Shown piece after piece: positions 45,765 to 53,548 of a stretch of 64,000 bases of DNA (the stretch's first letter is position 1; every line of letters begins with the position of its first letter). The notes beneath the pieces were generated by a model. The model did not search any database. It was not told the DNA's origin and saw only the letters and a list, made by a program, of their open reading frames with translations. This DNA comes from Caulobacter sp. RHG1 (lineage in GTDB: Bacteria > Pseudomonadota > Alphaproteobacteria > Caulobacterales > Caulobacteraceae), in the NCBI RefSeq assembly GCF_013181195.1, contig NZ_SMZP01000005.1:62001-126000 (forward strand), given 5' to 3'. Both the position numbers and the translations under genes were made by a program.

Positions 45765-46373
45765 CTAGCGGGGCTTCCAGCCCTCGGCGATGATCGAGAT
45801 CTGGCGATCCATGGCCGCCGACATCTGGGCGGCTTCCAGGTCGCCGCCTGCCGCCGCGGTCATGCGGTAGTTCCAGGCATAGGCGGCCTTGAGGGTGTCG
45901 ACCACCAGCGGCAGGTCCAGGTCGCTGCGCACGTCGCCCTTGCGTACGCCCTCTTCCAGGACGTCCAGCAGCATCTGGTTCAGGCGCGGGTTGCGGCCGT
46001 AGGGCGTGACGCCCGGGTCGTTGGCCGGATTGTACGAGGCGGCGATGTGAGCCAGGAACAGCTTCACCCGCCGACATTCGAACTCGTAATGGATCGCGAA
46101 GATCGAACACAGCTTGTCGGCCGTGCTGCCGCGCAGGAACGGCGTGACCCGGTCCAGCTCCGCATACAGCGCCGTCAGGCGATGCGACATGACGTGGCTC
46201 AGCACCTCCGCCTTGGAGGCGAAGGTGGTGAACACGCTCCCGACGGAAACCCCCGCCCGCTCCGCGATGGCGCGGATGGTGGTTTCCTCGTAGCCGACCT
46301 CGTTGAAGAGGTCGCGAGCCGCCTCGAGAACCTTCTCCCGGGTGGCGGCCTTCTGATCAGTTCTTACGCCCAC
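45765..46373 (-). CDS. TetR-family transcriptional regulator
   Basis: This 202-residue protein has the N-terminal TetR helix-turn-helix (TTIRAIAERAGVSVGSVFTT) and a helical C-terminal ligand domain with no recognised type. It is downstream of a second TetR gene with a similar DNA-binding domain (80 nt gap) and upstream of the Rrf2 pair on the same strand. Targets and ligand are unknown. Confidence 0.9.
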   Translation of the reverse strand: MGVRTDQKAATREKVLEAARDLFNEVGYEETTIRAIAERAGVSVGSVFTTFASKAEVLSHVMSHRLTALYAELDRVTPFLRGSTADKLCSIFAIHYEFECRRVKLFLAHIAASYNPANDPGVTPYGRNPRLNQMLLDVLEEGVRKGDVRSDLDLPLVVDTLKAAYAWNYRMTAAAGGDLEAAQMSAAMDRQISIIAEGWKPR

Positions 46374-46453
46374 GCACGTCCCCCTCGAACACGCTAGCGT
46401 CGCTGTTCCAAAGGCGCTCCATTCCCCCTGAACGGAACACCCAAGTTAATTCG

Positions 46454-47101
46454 TCAGGCGCGAGCGCCTGCGAAGATGACCTTCAGTTGATCCGAAAGCC
46501 GCGCCAGCAGAGCATCGACCGACCAACCGTCGTAGACGGCGCGGCGATAGTTGGCGACATACACGTCCCAGCTGATTTCAGCCAAGAGCTTAGCGTCGAC
46601 ATCTTTCTTCAACTGGCCCTGGTCGACACCGCGCTGCAGCGCTTCGGCGATCAGGCGGAAGATGTGCTTGAGATCGTTGCGGGCGCGACGCTCGGCGGCT
46701 TCCGAACGGGTCCACGAAACAGCGATGCTGGCGCGCAGCAGCGGCAGTTGCTCGACGTGGAAGCCGTAGGCCACGGCGAACAGGCCCAGCAGGGCTTCGT
46801 CGATGGTCTTGGCGGTGCGCGAGGCCTGGGTCATCTGAGCATAGATGACTTCGTAGTCGGCGGTCAGGATCTCTTCGAACAGCTCCGACTTGTCGGCGAA
46901 GCTGGCGAACACGGCGCCGGTCGACATGCCGGCGGCCTGCGCGATGTCACGGATCGTGGCGCCTTCGTAGCCACGCTCGGTGAACAGGCGGCGGGCGGCG
47001 GCCAGGACGCGTTCACGAGTGCGCTGCTTGGCCAGCGCGCGACGGGTCAGCTTGACCGGCGTTTCGGCGCCGGACTCCATATTGACGGACACGAAGCTCA
47101 T
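46454..47101 (-). CDS. TetR-family transcriptional regulator, coupled to a small gene
   Basis: This 215-residue protein has the DNA-binding motif ATIRDIAQAAGMSTGAVFAS and a helical C-terminal domain. Its ATG overlaps the TGA stop of a 76-residue protein gene (ATGA at 47098-47101), so translation of the two is coupled. The next gene on the strand is another TetR regulator with a similar helix-turn-helix. The ligand is unknown. Confidence 0.9.
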   Translation of the reverse strand: MSFVSVNMESGAETPVKLTRRALAKQRTRERVLAAARRLFTERGYEGATIRDIAQAAGMSTGAVFASFADKSELFEEILTADYEVIYAQMTQASRTAKTIDEALLGLFAVAYGFHVEQLPLLRASIAVSWTRSEAAERRARNDLKHIFRLIAEALQRGVDQGQLKKDVDAKLLAEISWDVYVANYRRAVYDGWSVDALLARLSDQLKVIFAGARA

Positions 47102-47328
47102 GCGGCGGCCTCCAGGCGGGCGAGAGCGGCTTCCGCGCGCTTCTCGAATTCAATGCAGTACTCGTCGACGACGTTCTGAAGGACGTCGGCGTAGCGGCGA
47201 GCCAGCTGGCGACCGTCCTGAGCGGCGTCGCGCAGGTCGGTGATCAGTTGACGGACTTCGGCCAGGGCTTCTTCGCGATCGTTCGCGATAGGGCCTGCGG
47301 CATTCGAGGCGTGAGCGCTCGAGGCCAT
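47098..47328 (-). CDS. Small helical protein co-transcribed with TetR regulator
   Basis: This 76-residue protein starts MASSAHASNAAGPIANDREE at 47328 after TAGGAG. It is almost entirely charged helix (EEALAEVRQLITDLRDAAQDG and onwards) with one Cys, and it probably forms a coiled coil. An upstream in-frame ATG at 47529 would add 67 residues of non-gene-like sequence across the promoter. It overlaps the TetR gene by 4 nt, so it may act with or on that regulator. No family is recognised. Confidence 0.75.
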   Translation of the reverse strand: MASSAHASNAAGPIANDREEALAEVRQLITDLRDAAQDGRQLARRYADVLQNVVDEYCIEFEKRAEAALARLEAAA

Positions 47329-47658
47329 GCGGTTATCTCCTACCCCCGCTGGGGTGAGTGAAAGCGTCGAACCGATCCGCGGTGGGGGAGGTTGATCATG
47401 TTCAACGAACGCGCACTGTAAAAATCGAAGCGGGGCCTCTAACGCCAAAAAAGCACCTTTGCAACCGCTAAACCGAACAAAAATCACTGAACAATGCGCG
47501 GATTGGGTAGATATGACACCGGTATCCAAGCGTCACTGCGACAAAACAGCTCATTGAACACATTCGGCGAACTCGATCGTCGGACGATGGTCGATGAGGA
47601 TACCCGCTCACCGAGCGTCGCTATGGCGCGACCGCGCGCGAGGCCCTATTCTCAGCCC
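47329..47658. other. Divergent intergenic region, small helical protein / HIG1 protein
   Basis: This 330-nt interval has lower GC than its flanks between about 47400 and 47560 and should contain both promoters. A small hairpin (ACCCC/GGGGT, near 47343-47356) lies just upstream of the TAGGAG site of the minus-strand gene. I see no convincing gene or terminator in it. Confidence 0.5.
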
Positions 47659-47859
47659 ATGTCCCAAGTGTTCGATTTTCTCGTCCCCGTCGCGCTGCTG
47701 GCTGTCCTGCTGGCCCTGGCCGCCGGCCTCTACGCCCTGTTCCGCGGCGGCGACTTCGGTCGCTCCTATTCGAACAAGCTGATGCGCCTGCGCGTCGTGC
47801 TGCAGTTCGTGGCGATCATCGTGCTGGTCGGCGCGGCGTTCTGGTGGCGCAAGGGCTGA
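47659..47859 (+). CDS. HIG1-domain twin-transmembrane protein
   Basis: This 66-residue protein starts MSQVFDFLVPVALLAVLLAL at 47659. It has two membrane helices (about 6-28 and 43-61) joined by the HIG1-type loop RSYSNKLMRLRVVLQFVAI. Related proteins associate with respiratory complexes. It precedes the cobalamin adenosyltransferase gene by 13 nt, so the two are probably co-transcribed. An upstream in-frame ATG at 47494 would add an unlikely basic extension. Confidence 0.85.
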   Translation: MSQVFDFLVPVALLAVLLALAAGLYALFRGGDFGRSYSNKLMRLRVVLQFVAIIVLVGAAFWWRKG

Positions 47860-47872
47860 CGGAGGCCTGCCT

Positions 47873-48454
47873 GTGGTCACGCTGAACAAGATCTACACTC
47901 GCACCGGCGACGCCGGCTCCACGCGCCTAGCCACAGGCGCGCCGGTCAGCAAGGCCTCCCTGCGAGTCGAGGCCTATGGCGGAGTCGACGAAACCAACGC
48001 CGCGATCGGCCAGGCGCGCCAGCACACCGCGGCCGACGCCGCGCTGGACGCCATGCTGGAGCGGATCCAGAACGACCTCTTCGACCTGGGCGCGGATCTC
48101 GCCACGCCCGAGCAGCACAGCAAGCCCGAATGGGAGCCGCTGCGGATCCTGGAAAATCAGGTGACGCGCCTGGAGCAGGAGATCGACCTGCTGAACGCCG
48201 AAATGCAGCCCCTGACCTCGTTCGTGCTCCCCGCCGGGTCGCCGGCAGCGGCGGCGCTGCACGTAGCGCGCACCGTCTGCCGTCGCGCCGAACGAACCTG
48301 CGTGGCCCTGGCCGCGACCGAGGGCGAGATCGTCGGCGCCCCGGCGATCAAGTATCTGAACCGCCTGTCGGACCTGTTGTTCGTCGCCGCTCGCTGGAGC
48401 AATGACAAGGGCGCGGCCGACGTGCTGTGGAAGCCCGGCGCGACGCGGAGCTGA
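47873..48454 (+). CDS. PduO-type cob(I)alamin adenosyltransferase
   Basis: The enzyme transfers the adenosyl group of ATP to cob(I)alamin or cob(I)yrinate a,c-diamide to make coenzyme B12. The 193-residue protein has the N-terminal ATP motif YTRTGDAGSTRLATG, the helical-bundle signature VARTVCRRAERTCVAL and the C-terminal NRLSDLLFVAARW. The start is a GTG at 47873 preceded by GGAGG. It is cytoplasmic and trimeric in known members. It follows the HIG1 gene on the same strand. Confidence 0.93.
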   Translation: MVTLNKIYTRTGDAGSTRLATGAPVSKASLRVEAYGGVDETNAAIGQARQHTAADAALDAMLERIQNDLFDLGADLATPEQHSKPEWEPLRILENQVTRLEQEIDLLNAEMQPLTSFVLPAGSPAAAALHVARTVCRRAERTCVALAATEGEIVGAPAIKYLNRLSDLLFVAARWSNDKGAADVLWKPGATRS

Positions 48455-48460
48455 AGCGCC

Positions 48461-48748
48461 TTAGGGGTTTTCTTCTGCGGCCGCCGGCGCAGCCTTGGTC
48501 GGCGCGGTGGCTGTCGGGCCATCGGCCTTCTGATTGTTGAGCGCCGGCGTGCCGGCCGGACGGCGCGTCCAGGTCTCGATCGGATAGACCGCGGCGCACT
48601 TCAGCCACTTGCCCGCCCAGGCCCCGCCATTGGCCTCGCAGCGATCCTTCGGCCACACCCAGGCTGCATGATACGCCAGGACGCTGGCGCTGCTGAGCAG
48701 GAACAGGCCCAGGAAGATGTACTTCAGGCGGGTGAGGGTCTTGGTCAT
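48461..48748 (-). CDS. Small membrane-anchored protein of unknown function
   Basis: This 95-residue protein has one N-terminal membrane helix (about residues 8-29), a short conserved-looking domain with two Cys (DRCEANGGAWAGKWLKCAAV) that may form a disulfide, and an Ala/Pro-rich tail. The domain should be periplasmic. The family is not recognised. It is convergent with the adenosyltransferase gene and divergent from etfB. Confidence 0.75.
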   Translation of the reverse strand: MTKTLTRLKYIFLGLFLLSSASVLAYHAAWVWPKDRCEANGGAWAGKWLKCAAVYPIETWTRRPAGTPALNNQKADGPTATAPTKAAPAAAEENP

Positions 48749-48827
48749 GATCGCTCCCTAGCGAATTTCCGATCTCAAGGGAATTGGCCAAGCCGACGCG
48801 GCCTCGCGAACAAAAGTTCGGAAATCG

Positions 48828-48841
48828 TACAATTGTTTGAA
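48828..48841. promoter_or_regulatory. Candidate shared operator, copy C (TACA-ATT-GTTTGAA)
   Basis: TACA-ATT-GTTTGAA lies 113 nt upstream of etfB, within a flanking GTACA...TGTAC repeat (48827-48848). It matches the sites at 26934-26947 and 63005-63018 in the ACA and GTTTGAA parts. The downstream genes are in acyl-CoA electron transfer. Confidence 0.4.
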
Positions 48842-48954
48842 CCTGTACCCGCCGAATGCATTACGCTTACGCAAAGGGAAACTTGCATTGCGCCTGCGAA
48901 GCGCTAATTCGGTTGGCCAGCAGGAGAAAACGTAGCCTGGAGGCGATACGTCCC

Positions 48955-49701
48955 ATGAAGGTCTTAGTCCCGGTCAAACGGGTGATCGATTATAACGTCA
49001 AGGCCCGCGTCAAAGCGGACCAGACCGGTGTCGACCTCGCCAACGTCAAGATGTCGATGAACCCCTTCTGCGAGATCGCGGTGGAAGAAGCCGTGCGCCT
49101 CAAGGAAAAGGGCGTGGCGACCGAAGTCGTCATCGTCAGCATCGGCCCGGCGCAAGCCCAGGAAACGATCCGCACGGCCCTGGCCATGGGCGGCGATCGC
49201 GGCGTGCTGATCACCACCGACGCCGATCCCGAGCCGCTGGCTGTCGCCAAGCTGCTGGCCGCCGTCGTGGCCGAAGAAAACCCCAACCTGGTCCTGATGG
49301 GCAAGCAGGCGATCGACGGCGACAACAACGCTGTCGGCCAGATGCTGTCGGCCCTGCTGGACTGGCCGCAAGCCACCTACGCCTCGGCCCTCGAGGTTTC
49401 GGGCGCGACCGCCAAGGTCACCCGCGAAGTCGACGGCGGTCTGCAGACCCTGGACGTCGACCTGCCGGCCATCGTCACCGCCGACCTGCGCCTGAACGAG
49501 CCGCGCTATGCGTCTCTGCCCAACATCATGAAGGCCAAGAAGAAGGAGATCGCCAGCAAGGCGGTCGCCGACTACGGCGTCGACATCGCGCCGCGCCTGA
49601 AGGTGATCAAGGTCACCGAGCCGGCCAAGCGCTCGGCCGGTATCAAGGTCGAAACCGCCGCTGATCTGGTTTCCAAGCTCAACACCGCGGGGGTGCTGTA
49701 A
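48955..49701 (+). CDS. etfB: Electron transfer flavoprotein beta subunit
   Basis: The heterodimeric ETF carries electrons from acyl-CoA dehydrogenases to ETF-ubiquinone oxidoreductase. This 248-residue subunit starts [20 protein letters not shown] at 48955 after CTGGAGG and contains [20 protein letters not shown] and the AMP-binding [20 protein letters not shown]. Its stop overlaps the etfA start in TAATG. An in-frame start at 48856 would add an unsupported 33 residues. Confidence 0.96.
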   Translation: MKVLVPVKRVIDYNVKARVKADQTGVDLANVKMSMNPFCEIAVEEAVRLKEKGVATEVVIVSIGPAQAQETIRTALAMGGDRGVLITTDADPEPLAVAKLLAAVVAEENPNLVLMGKQAIDGDNNAVGQMLSALLDWPQATYASALEVSGATAKVTREVDGGLQTLDVDLPAIVTADLRLNEPRYASLPNIMKAKKKEIASKAVADYGVDIAPRLKVIKVTEPAKRSAGIKVETAADLVSKLNTAGVL

Positions 49702-50642
49702 TGGCTGTTCTCGTCGTCGCCGATAACGACAACGCGCACCTGCGCGACGGCACTCACAAGGTCGTCACCGCCGCCCTGAAGATCTCGGGCGACGTGGACG
49801 TTCTGGTCCTGGGCAAGGGCGCCAAGGGCGTCGCCGACCAAGCCGCCAAGATCGCCGGCGTCCGCAAGGTGCTGCTGGCAGAAAGCGACTCGCTGGGGCA
49901 TGGCGTCGCCGAAGCCCAGGCTGACGCCGTGCTGGCGCTGGCCGGCAATTACGACGCGATCCTGGTCCCGGCCACGGCCGGCGGCAAGAACTTCGCCCCG
50001 CGCGTCGCCGCCAAGCTGGACGTCGCCCCGATCAGCGAGATCGTCGAGGTCGTCTCGGCCGACACATTCACGCGCCCGATCTATGCCGGCAACGCGCTGG
50101 AGACCGTCCAGTCGTCGGACGCCAAGAAGGTGATCACCGTCCGCCCCACCGCTTTCGCGGCGGCGGGTGAAGGCGGCTCGGCCTCGGTGGAAACCGTGGG
50201 CGGCGCCGACGCGGCCAAGACCCGCTTCGTCAGCGAAGAGATGGTCAAGTCGGACCGTCCGGAACTGGCTGCGGCCAAGATCGTCGTCTCGGGCGGTCGC
50301 GCCATGGGCTCGGCCGAAGAGTTCCAGCGCGTGATCGAACCGCTGGCCGACAAGCTGGGCGCCGCCGTCGGCGCCTCGCGCGCGGCCGTCGACGCCGGCT
50401 ACGCCCCGAACGACTACCAGGTCGGTCAAACAGGCAAGGTCGTGGCGCCGTCGCTGTACGTCGCCATCGGCATCTCGGGCGCCATCCAACACCTGGCCGG
50501 CATGAAGGACTCCAAGGTGATCGTCGCGATCAACAAGGACGCCGACGCGCCGATCTTCCAGGTGGCCGACTTCGGTCTGGTCGCTGATTACAAGACGGCC
50601 GTCCCGGAACTGATGGACGCCCTGACGGCGGCGGGGAAGTAG
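49701..50642 (+). CDS. etfA: Electron transfer flavoprotein alpha subunit
   Basis: This 313-residue subunit has the C-terminal FAD-binding region with [48 protein letters not shown] and [12 protein letters not shown]. It pairs with EtfB, its gene overlaps etfB by one base, and the transcript ends at a strong terminator at 50669-50697. It serves the acyl-CoA dehydrogenase at 41-42.7 kb and others elsewhere. Confidence 0.97.
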   Translation: MAVLVVADNDNAHLRDGTHKVVTAALKISGDVDVLVLGKGAKGVADQAAKIAGVRKVLLAESDSLGHGVAEAQADAVLALAGNYDAILVPATAGGKNFAPRVAAKLDVAPISEIVEVVSADTFTRPIYAGNALETVQSSDAKKVITVRPTAFAAAGEGGSASVETVGGADAAKTRFVSEEMVKSDRPELAAAKIVVSGGRAMGSAEEFQRVIEPLADKLGAAVGASRAAVDAGYAPNDYQVGQTGKVVAPSLYVAIGISGAIQHLAGMKDSKVIVAINKDADAPIFQVADFGLVADYKTAVPELMDALTAAGK

Positions 50643-50668
50643 TCCCTCACCGCTCTGTGAAATCGCGA

Positions 50669-50697
50669 AAGGCCCGGAGGCGACTCCGGGCCTTTTT
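50669..50697 (+). terminator. Rho-independent terminator of etfBA
   Basis: An 11-bp perfect stem (AAGGCCCGGAG/CTCCGGGCCTT) with a GCGA loop is followed by a T-run. It lies 26 nt after the etfA stop. Confidence 0.9.
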
Positions 50698-50706
50698 GCT
50701 TACGCA

Positions 50707-51567
50707 TCAGGCGAAGCGTTTGGCGCCGGCGACGCAAAGGACGATCACGACCGTCACGGCGATCATGCCGGGGGCTACGGGCTCGCGCAGCAGCAGGCCC
50801 GCCAGCGCCAGACCGAAGAACGGCTGGAAGAGCTGCAGCTGACCGATTTTGGCGATGCCGCCCAGCGCCAGGCCCCGATACCAGAACACAAAGCCCACCA
50901 GCATGCTGAAGACCGAGACATAGGCCAGGCCAAGCCACGCCGGCGCGCCGACGCCGCTCCAGGTCGCCGGCAGGGTGGCCAGCGCGATGACCGCCATGAC
51001 AGGCAGCGCCAGGACCAGCGCCCAGCAGATTACCTGCCAGCCGCCCAACCGCCGCGACAGCACCGCCCCCTCCGCATAGCCCAGGCCGCAGACCACGATC
51101 GCCGCCACCATCAGCAGATCGCCCGTCAGCGATCCCCCTGCCCCGCGCAGGACGGCGAAACCGACGACGGACAGACTGCCCATCGTCGAGAAGATCCAGA
51201 ACGCGGGCCTGGGCCGCTCGCCGCCCCGCAGGACGCCGAAGATCGCGGTCGCTAGCGGCAGCAAGCCGACGAAGACGATGGAGTGCGCCGAGGTGACATG
51301 CTGCAGCGCCAGCGCGGTCAGCAGCGGAAAGCCGATGACGACGCCCAGGGCCACGACCACCAACGGACCGATGTCGGCCAAGGCGGGCCGCTTCTGCTTC
51401 AGCACCAGCAGCAGGACCACGCCCAGAGCGGCCGCGATCACGGCCCGGGCGGAGGTGAGAAAGGCCGGTTCGAATGCTCCAACCGCAACCCGCGTGGCCG
51501 GCAACGAACCACTGAAGATGACCACGCCCACGAGGCCGCTGCCCCACCCCTTTGATGACCGTTCCAT
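50707..51567 (-). CDS. DMT-superfamily (EamA) transporter
   Basis: This 286-residue inner-membrane protein has ten hydrophobic helices in two repeats, with EamA-type features (FSGSLPATRVAVGAFEPAFL at the start and FWYRGLALGGIAKIGQLQLF near the end of repeat two). Such transporters export amino acids or other metabolites. It is divergent from a MocR-type regulator, and a 29-bp inverted-repeat region lies between them, so the regulator probably controls it. The substrate is unknown. Confidence 0.9.
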   Translation of the reverse strand: MERSSKGWGSGLVGVVIFSGSLPATRVAVGAFEPAFLTSARAVIAAALGVVLLLVLKQKRPALADIGPLVVVALGVVIGFPLLTALALQHVTSAHSIVFVGLLPLATAIFGVLRGGERPRPAFWIFSTMGSLSVVGFAVLRGAGGSLTGDLLMVAAIVVCGLGYAEGAVLSRRLGGWQVICWALVLALPVMAVIALATLPATWSGVGAPAWLGLAYVSVFSMLVGFVFWYRGLALGGIAKIGQLQLFQPFFGLALAGLLLREPVAPGMIAVTVVIVLCVAGAKRFA

Positions 51568-51646
51568 CCGCCCTCACCCGACACGAGGCGGCAGCTAGCA
51601 GGCGTTGCGCCCCGCGCCCCAGGTACAGCCGATGCGATTTCGATCG

Positions 51647-51675
51647 AACTGTATGTTATCGAAGGCAATACAGTT
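51647..51675. promoter_or_regulatory. Inverted-repeat operator between DMT transporter and MocR regulator
   Basis: AACTGTAT (51647-51654) and ATACAGTT (51668-51675) are perfect 8-bp complements with a 13-nt spacer, so the arms' centres are 21 bp apart, two helical turns. It is 12 nt before the MocR start codon and 80 nt before the transporter start. It is a convincing MocR-type dimer site. Confidence 0.65.
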
Positions 51676-51686
51676 GGAGCAACGCC

Positions 51687-53075
51687 ATGGGCAGGACAGC
51701 CAGTCGGACCGGCGAGGTTATGGACGCGATCCGCGACAGGATCGCCGGGCGTACGCTGACGCAAGGGGATCGGCTGCCCTCGATCCGCGCCATGGCCGGA
51801 ATGCTGGGCGTGTCGCCGTCGACGGTGGTCGAGGCCTATGATCGCTTGGTAGCGCAGGGCGCCATCCTCTCGCGCCCAGGCTCGGGCTTCTATGTCTCGG
51901 CCGGCGTCGCCACCCCGCAGGTAAACGACCTGAGCCCCCAGGCGGACCGCGACATCGATCCGCTGTGGGTGTCGCGCCAGTCGCTGGACGCCGCCCTGGA
52001 GACCCTGAAACCCGGTTGCGGCTGGCTGCCGCCGGAGTGGATGCCCAATGCGATCCTGCGCCGCGCGATACGAGGCCTGGCGCGCGCCGACGACGCCGTG
52101 CTGGCCGACTACGGCAATTCGCGCGGCCTGCGAGACCTGCGCCAGCTTCTGGCGCGACGGTGCACCGGCGAGGGCCTGGACGTCGCGCCCGAGCAGGTGC
52201 TGCTGACCACGTCGGGCACCCAGGCGATCGACCTGATCTGCCGCTTTCTGCTCAAGCCCGGCGACACGGTGCTGGTCGACGATCCCTGCTACTTCAACTT
52301 CCGAGCCTTGCTGCGCGCCCATCAGGTCAGGACGGTTGGCGTGCCCTACACGCCGACAGGGCCGGATCTGGCGCGTTTCGGCGAGGCGCTCAGCCAGGAG
52401 CGGCCGCGCCTCTACATCACCAATTCGGCGATCCACAATCCGACGGGCGCGACCCTGTCGGCGCAGACCGCGCACAAGCTGCTGACGCTCGCCTCGGCGC
52501 ACGGCCTGATCATCGTGGAAGACGACATCTTCGCCGAGTTTGAGCCGGAACTGTCGCCGCGCCTGGCGATTCTCGACGGCCTGGTCAACGTGATCCGGAT
52601 CGGCAGCTTCTCAAAGACGCTCTCCGCATCCGTTCGCTGCGGCTATATCGCCGCCCGACCCGACTGGATCGAGGCGATGGTCGACCTGCAGGTCGCCACC
52701 CACTTCGGCGGCGCCAGCCCCGTGGCCGGACGGCTGGTCTTCGACAGCCTGATGGACAGCGGATACCGGCGACATGTCGAAGCGCTGAGGCGTCGACTGT
52801 CTGACGCCCGCCGCGACGCCGGCGCCAGGCTGGCCGACCTCGGCGTGCAGACCTGGGTGACGCCGCGAGGCGGCTTCTATCTCTGGACTCAGCTGCCGGA
52901 CGATAGGGACGCCTCGGACGTCGCGAAGCGCGCGCTCGCCGAAGGCATGATCCTGGCGCCGGGCAACGTCTTCAGCGTCGCGCAGAAGGCCTCGAGTTTC
53001 ATGCGCTTCAATGTCGGCCAGATGCGCGATCCCCGCACCTACGCGGTGCTGGCGCGCGCCTTGACCGCACGCTGA
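51687..53075 (+). CDS. MocR-type regulator: GntR DNA-binding domain fused to PLP aminotransferase
   Basis: This 462-residue protein starts at 51687 (MGRTASRTGEVMDAIRDRIA). An N-terminal winged helix (GDRLPSIRAMAGMLGVSPST) is joined to a class I aminotransferase fold with the PLP lysine about residue 310 in GSFSKTLSASVRCGY. MocR regulators sense PLP or an amino-compound adduct and control adjacent genes. The divergent DMT transporter is the obvious target. The in-frame upstream start at 51552 would include the operator and is unlikely. Confidence 0.93.
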   Translation: MGRTASRTGEVMDAIRDRIAGRTLTQGDRLPSIRAMAGMLGVSPSTVVEAYDRLVAQGAILSRPGSGFYVSAGVATPQVNDLSPQADRDIDPLWVSRQSLDAALETLKPGCGWLPPEWMPNAILRRAIRGLARADDAVLADYGNSRGLRDLRQLLARRCTGEGLDVAPEQVLLTTSGTQAIDLICRFLLKPGDTVLVDDPCYFNFRALLRAHQVRTVGVPYTPTGPDLARFGEALSQERPRLYITNSAIHNPTGATLSAQTAHKLLTLASAHGLIIVEDDIFAEFEPELSPRLAILDGLVNVIRIGSFSKTLSASVRCGYIAARPDWIEAMVDLQVATHFGGASPVAGRLVFDSLMDSGYRRHVEALRRRLSDARRDAGARLADLGVQTWVTPRGGFYLWTQLPDDRDASDVAKRALAEGMILAPGNVFSVAQKASSFMRFNVGQMRDPRTYAVLARALTAR

Positions 53076-53109
53076 CAAGCCAGCGGTCGGCCCTTCCAGG
53101 CCAGAAGCC

Positions 53110-53193
53110 AAAAAAAAGCCCGGCGAAACCGCCGGGCCAGTTCATTAGGGAGGAAACGCCCAGGAAGGGCAGAGGCGGCAGCGCCGCCTCACA
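53110..53193 (-). ncRNA. Candidate small RNA with own promoter and terminator
   Basis: Read on the minus strand, an approximately 84-nt transcript would begin near 53193. Its order is an 8-bp stem GAGGCGGC/GCCGCCTC, a 4-bp stem GCCC/GGGC, a single-stranded GTTTCCTCCCTAATGAACT, then an 8-bp terminator stem followed by eight T. A TATAAA box (53205-53200) and TTGCCC (53228-53223) with exact 17-bp spacing precede it. The exposed CCTCCC is complementary to Shine-Dalgarno sequences, suggesting translational repression of target mRNAs. No known family is assigned, and no gene on this strand needs the terminator. Confidence 0.7.
53118..53137 (-). terminator. Terminator hairpin of the small-RNA candidate
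   Basis: GCCCGGCG/CGCCGGGC with a 4-nt loop is followed on the minus strand by eight T. On the plus strand the region after the stem is not T-rich, so it ends a minus-strand transcript, not the MocR mRNA. Confidence 0.8.
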
Positions 53194-53199
53194 GGAATG

Positions 53200-53228
53200 T
53201 TTATAGGGTGCGGCGCAAAATTGGGCAA
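53200..53228 (-). promoter_or_regulatory. Housekeeping-type promoter of the small-RNA candidate
   Basis: On the minus strand TTGCCC (-35) and TATAAA (-10) are separated by exactly 17 bp. They lie immediately upstream of the predicted 5' end of the small-RNA candidate. Confidence 0.6.
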
Positions 53229-53548
53229 GTGAAAAATTGGGCGGCAATGTCGATTTTTCTGAAGGGGATTGAAGCAACCCTTTGCACCACAAGGATTACG
53301 TAACGGCGCTATTTATAAATGCACAAATATTATGCATGCTGCACTGCACAATTTGTTGCGCTTGAAACGGTCTCGCTTGAGAACACCCCGCAAAGCCAAT
53401 CTGCATAAGGCTTTGCGCATGACACCGGTTACCGTCGCTCAGTGTTTCGATAGGGTGGGGGTGGATAAATGCAGCGCAGTCGCGTAAAAGCCGCGCGCCT
53501 GACGCGTAAGCGTCATCCCCTATTCCTCCCGAAAGTCCGTCCGCTCCC

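Larger units (their letters stand above)
53076..53548. other. Intergenic region upstream of typA containing a small-RNA candidate
   Basis: This 473-nt interval holds a minus-strand small-RNA candidate (53110-53193) with its own promoter. The rest (about 53230-53548) is AT-richer, especially around 53310-53340, and should contain the typA promoter. I see no protein-coding frame with normal codon use here. Confidence 0.6.

Noticed and set aside
47387..47421. Tiny plus-strand frame MFNERAL after GGGGGAGG
   Set aside because: Seven codons in a promoter region for the opposite strand, with no downstream gene it could lead, so probably chance.
53008..53292. 94-codon minus-strand frame across the small-RNA candidate
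   Set aside because: It spans the promoter, the stems and the T-run of the predicted terminator and enters the MocR gene, so it is not plausible as a protein.
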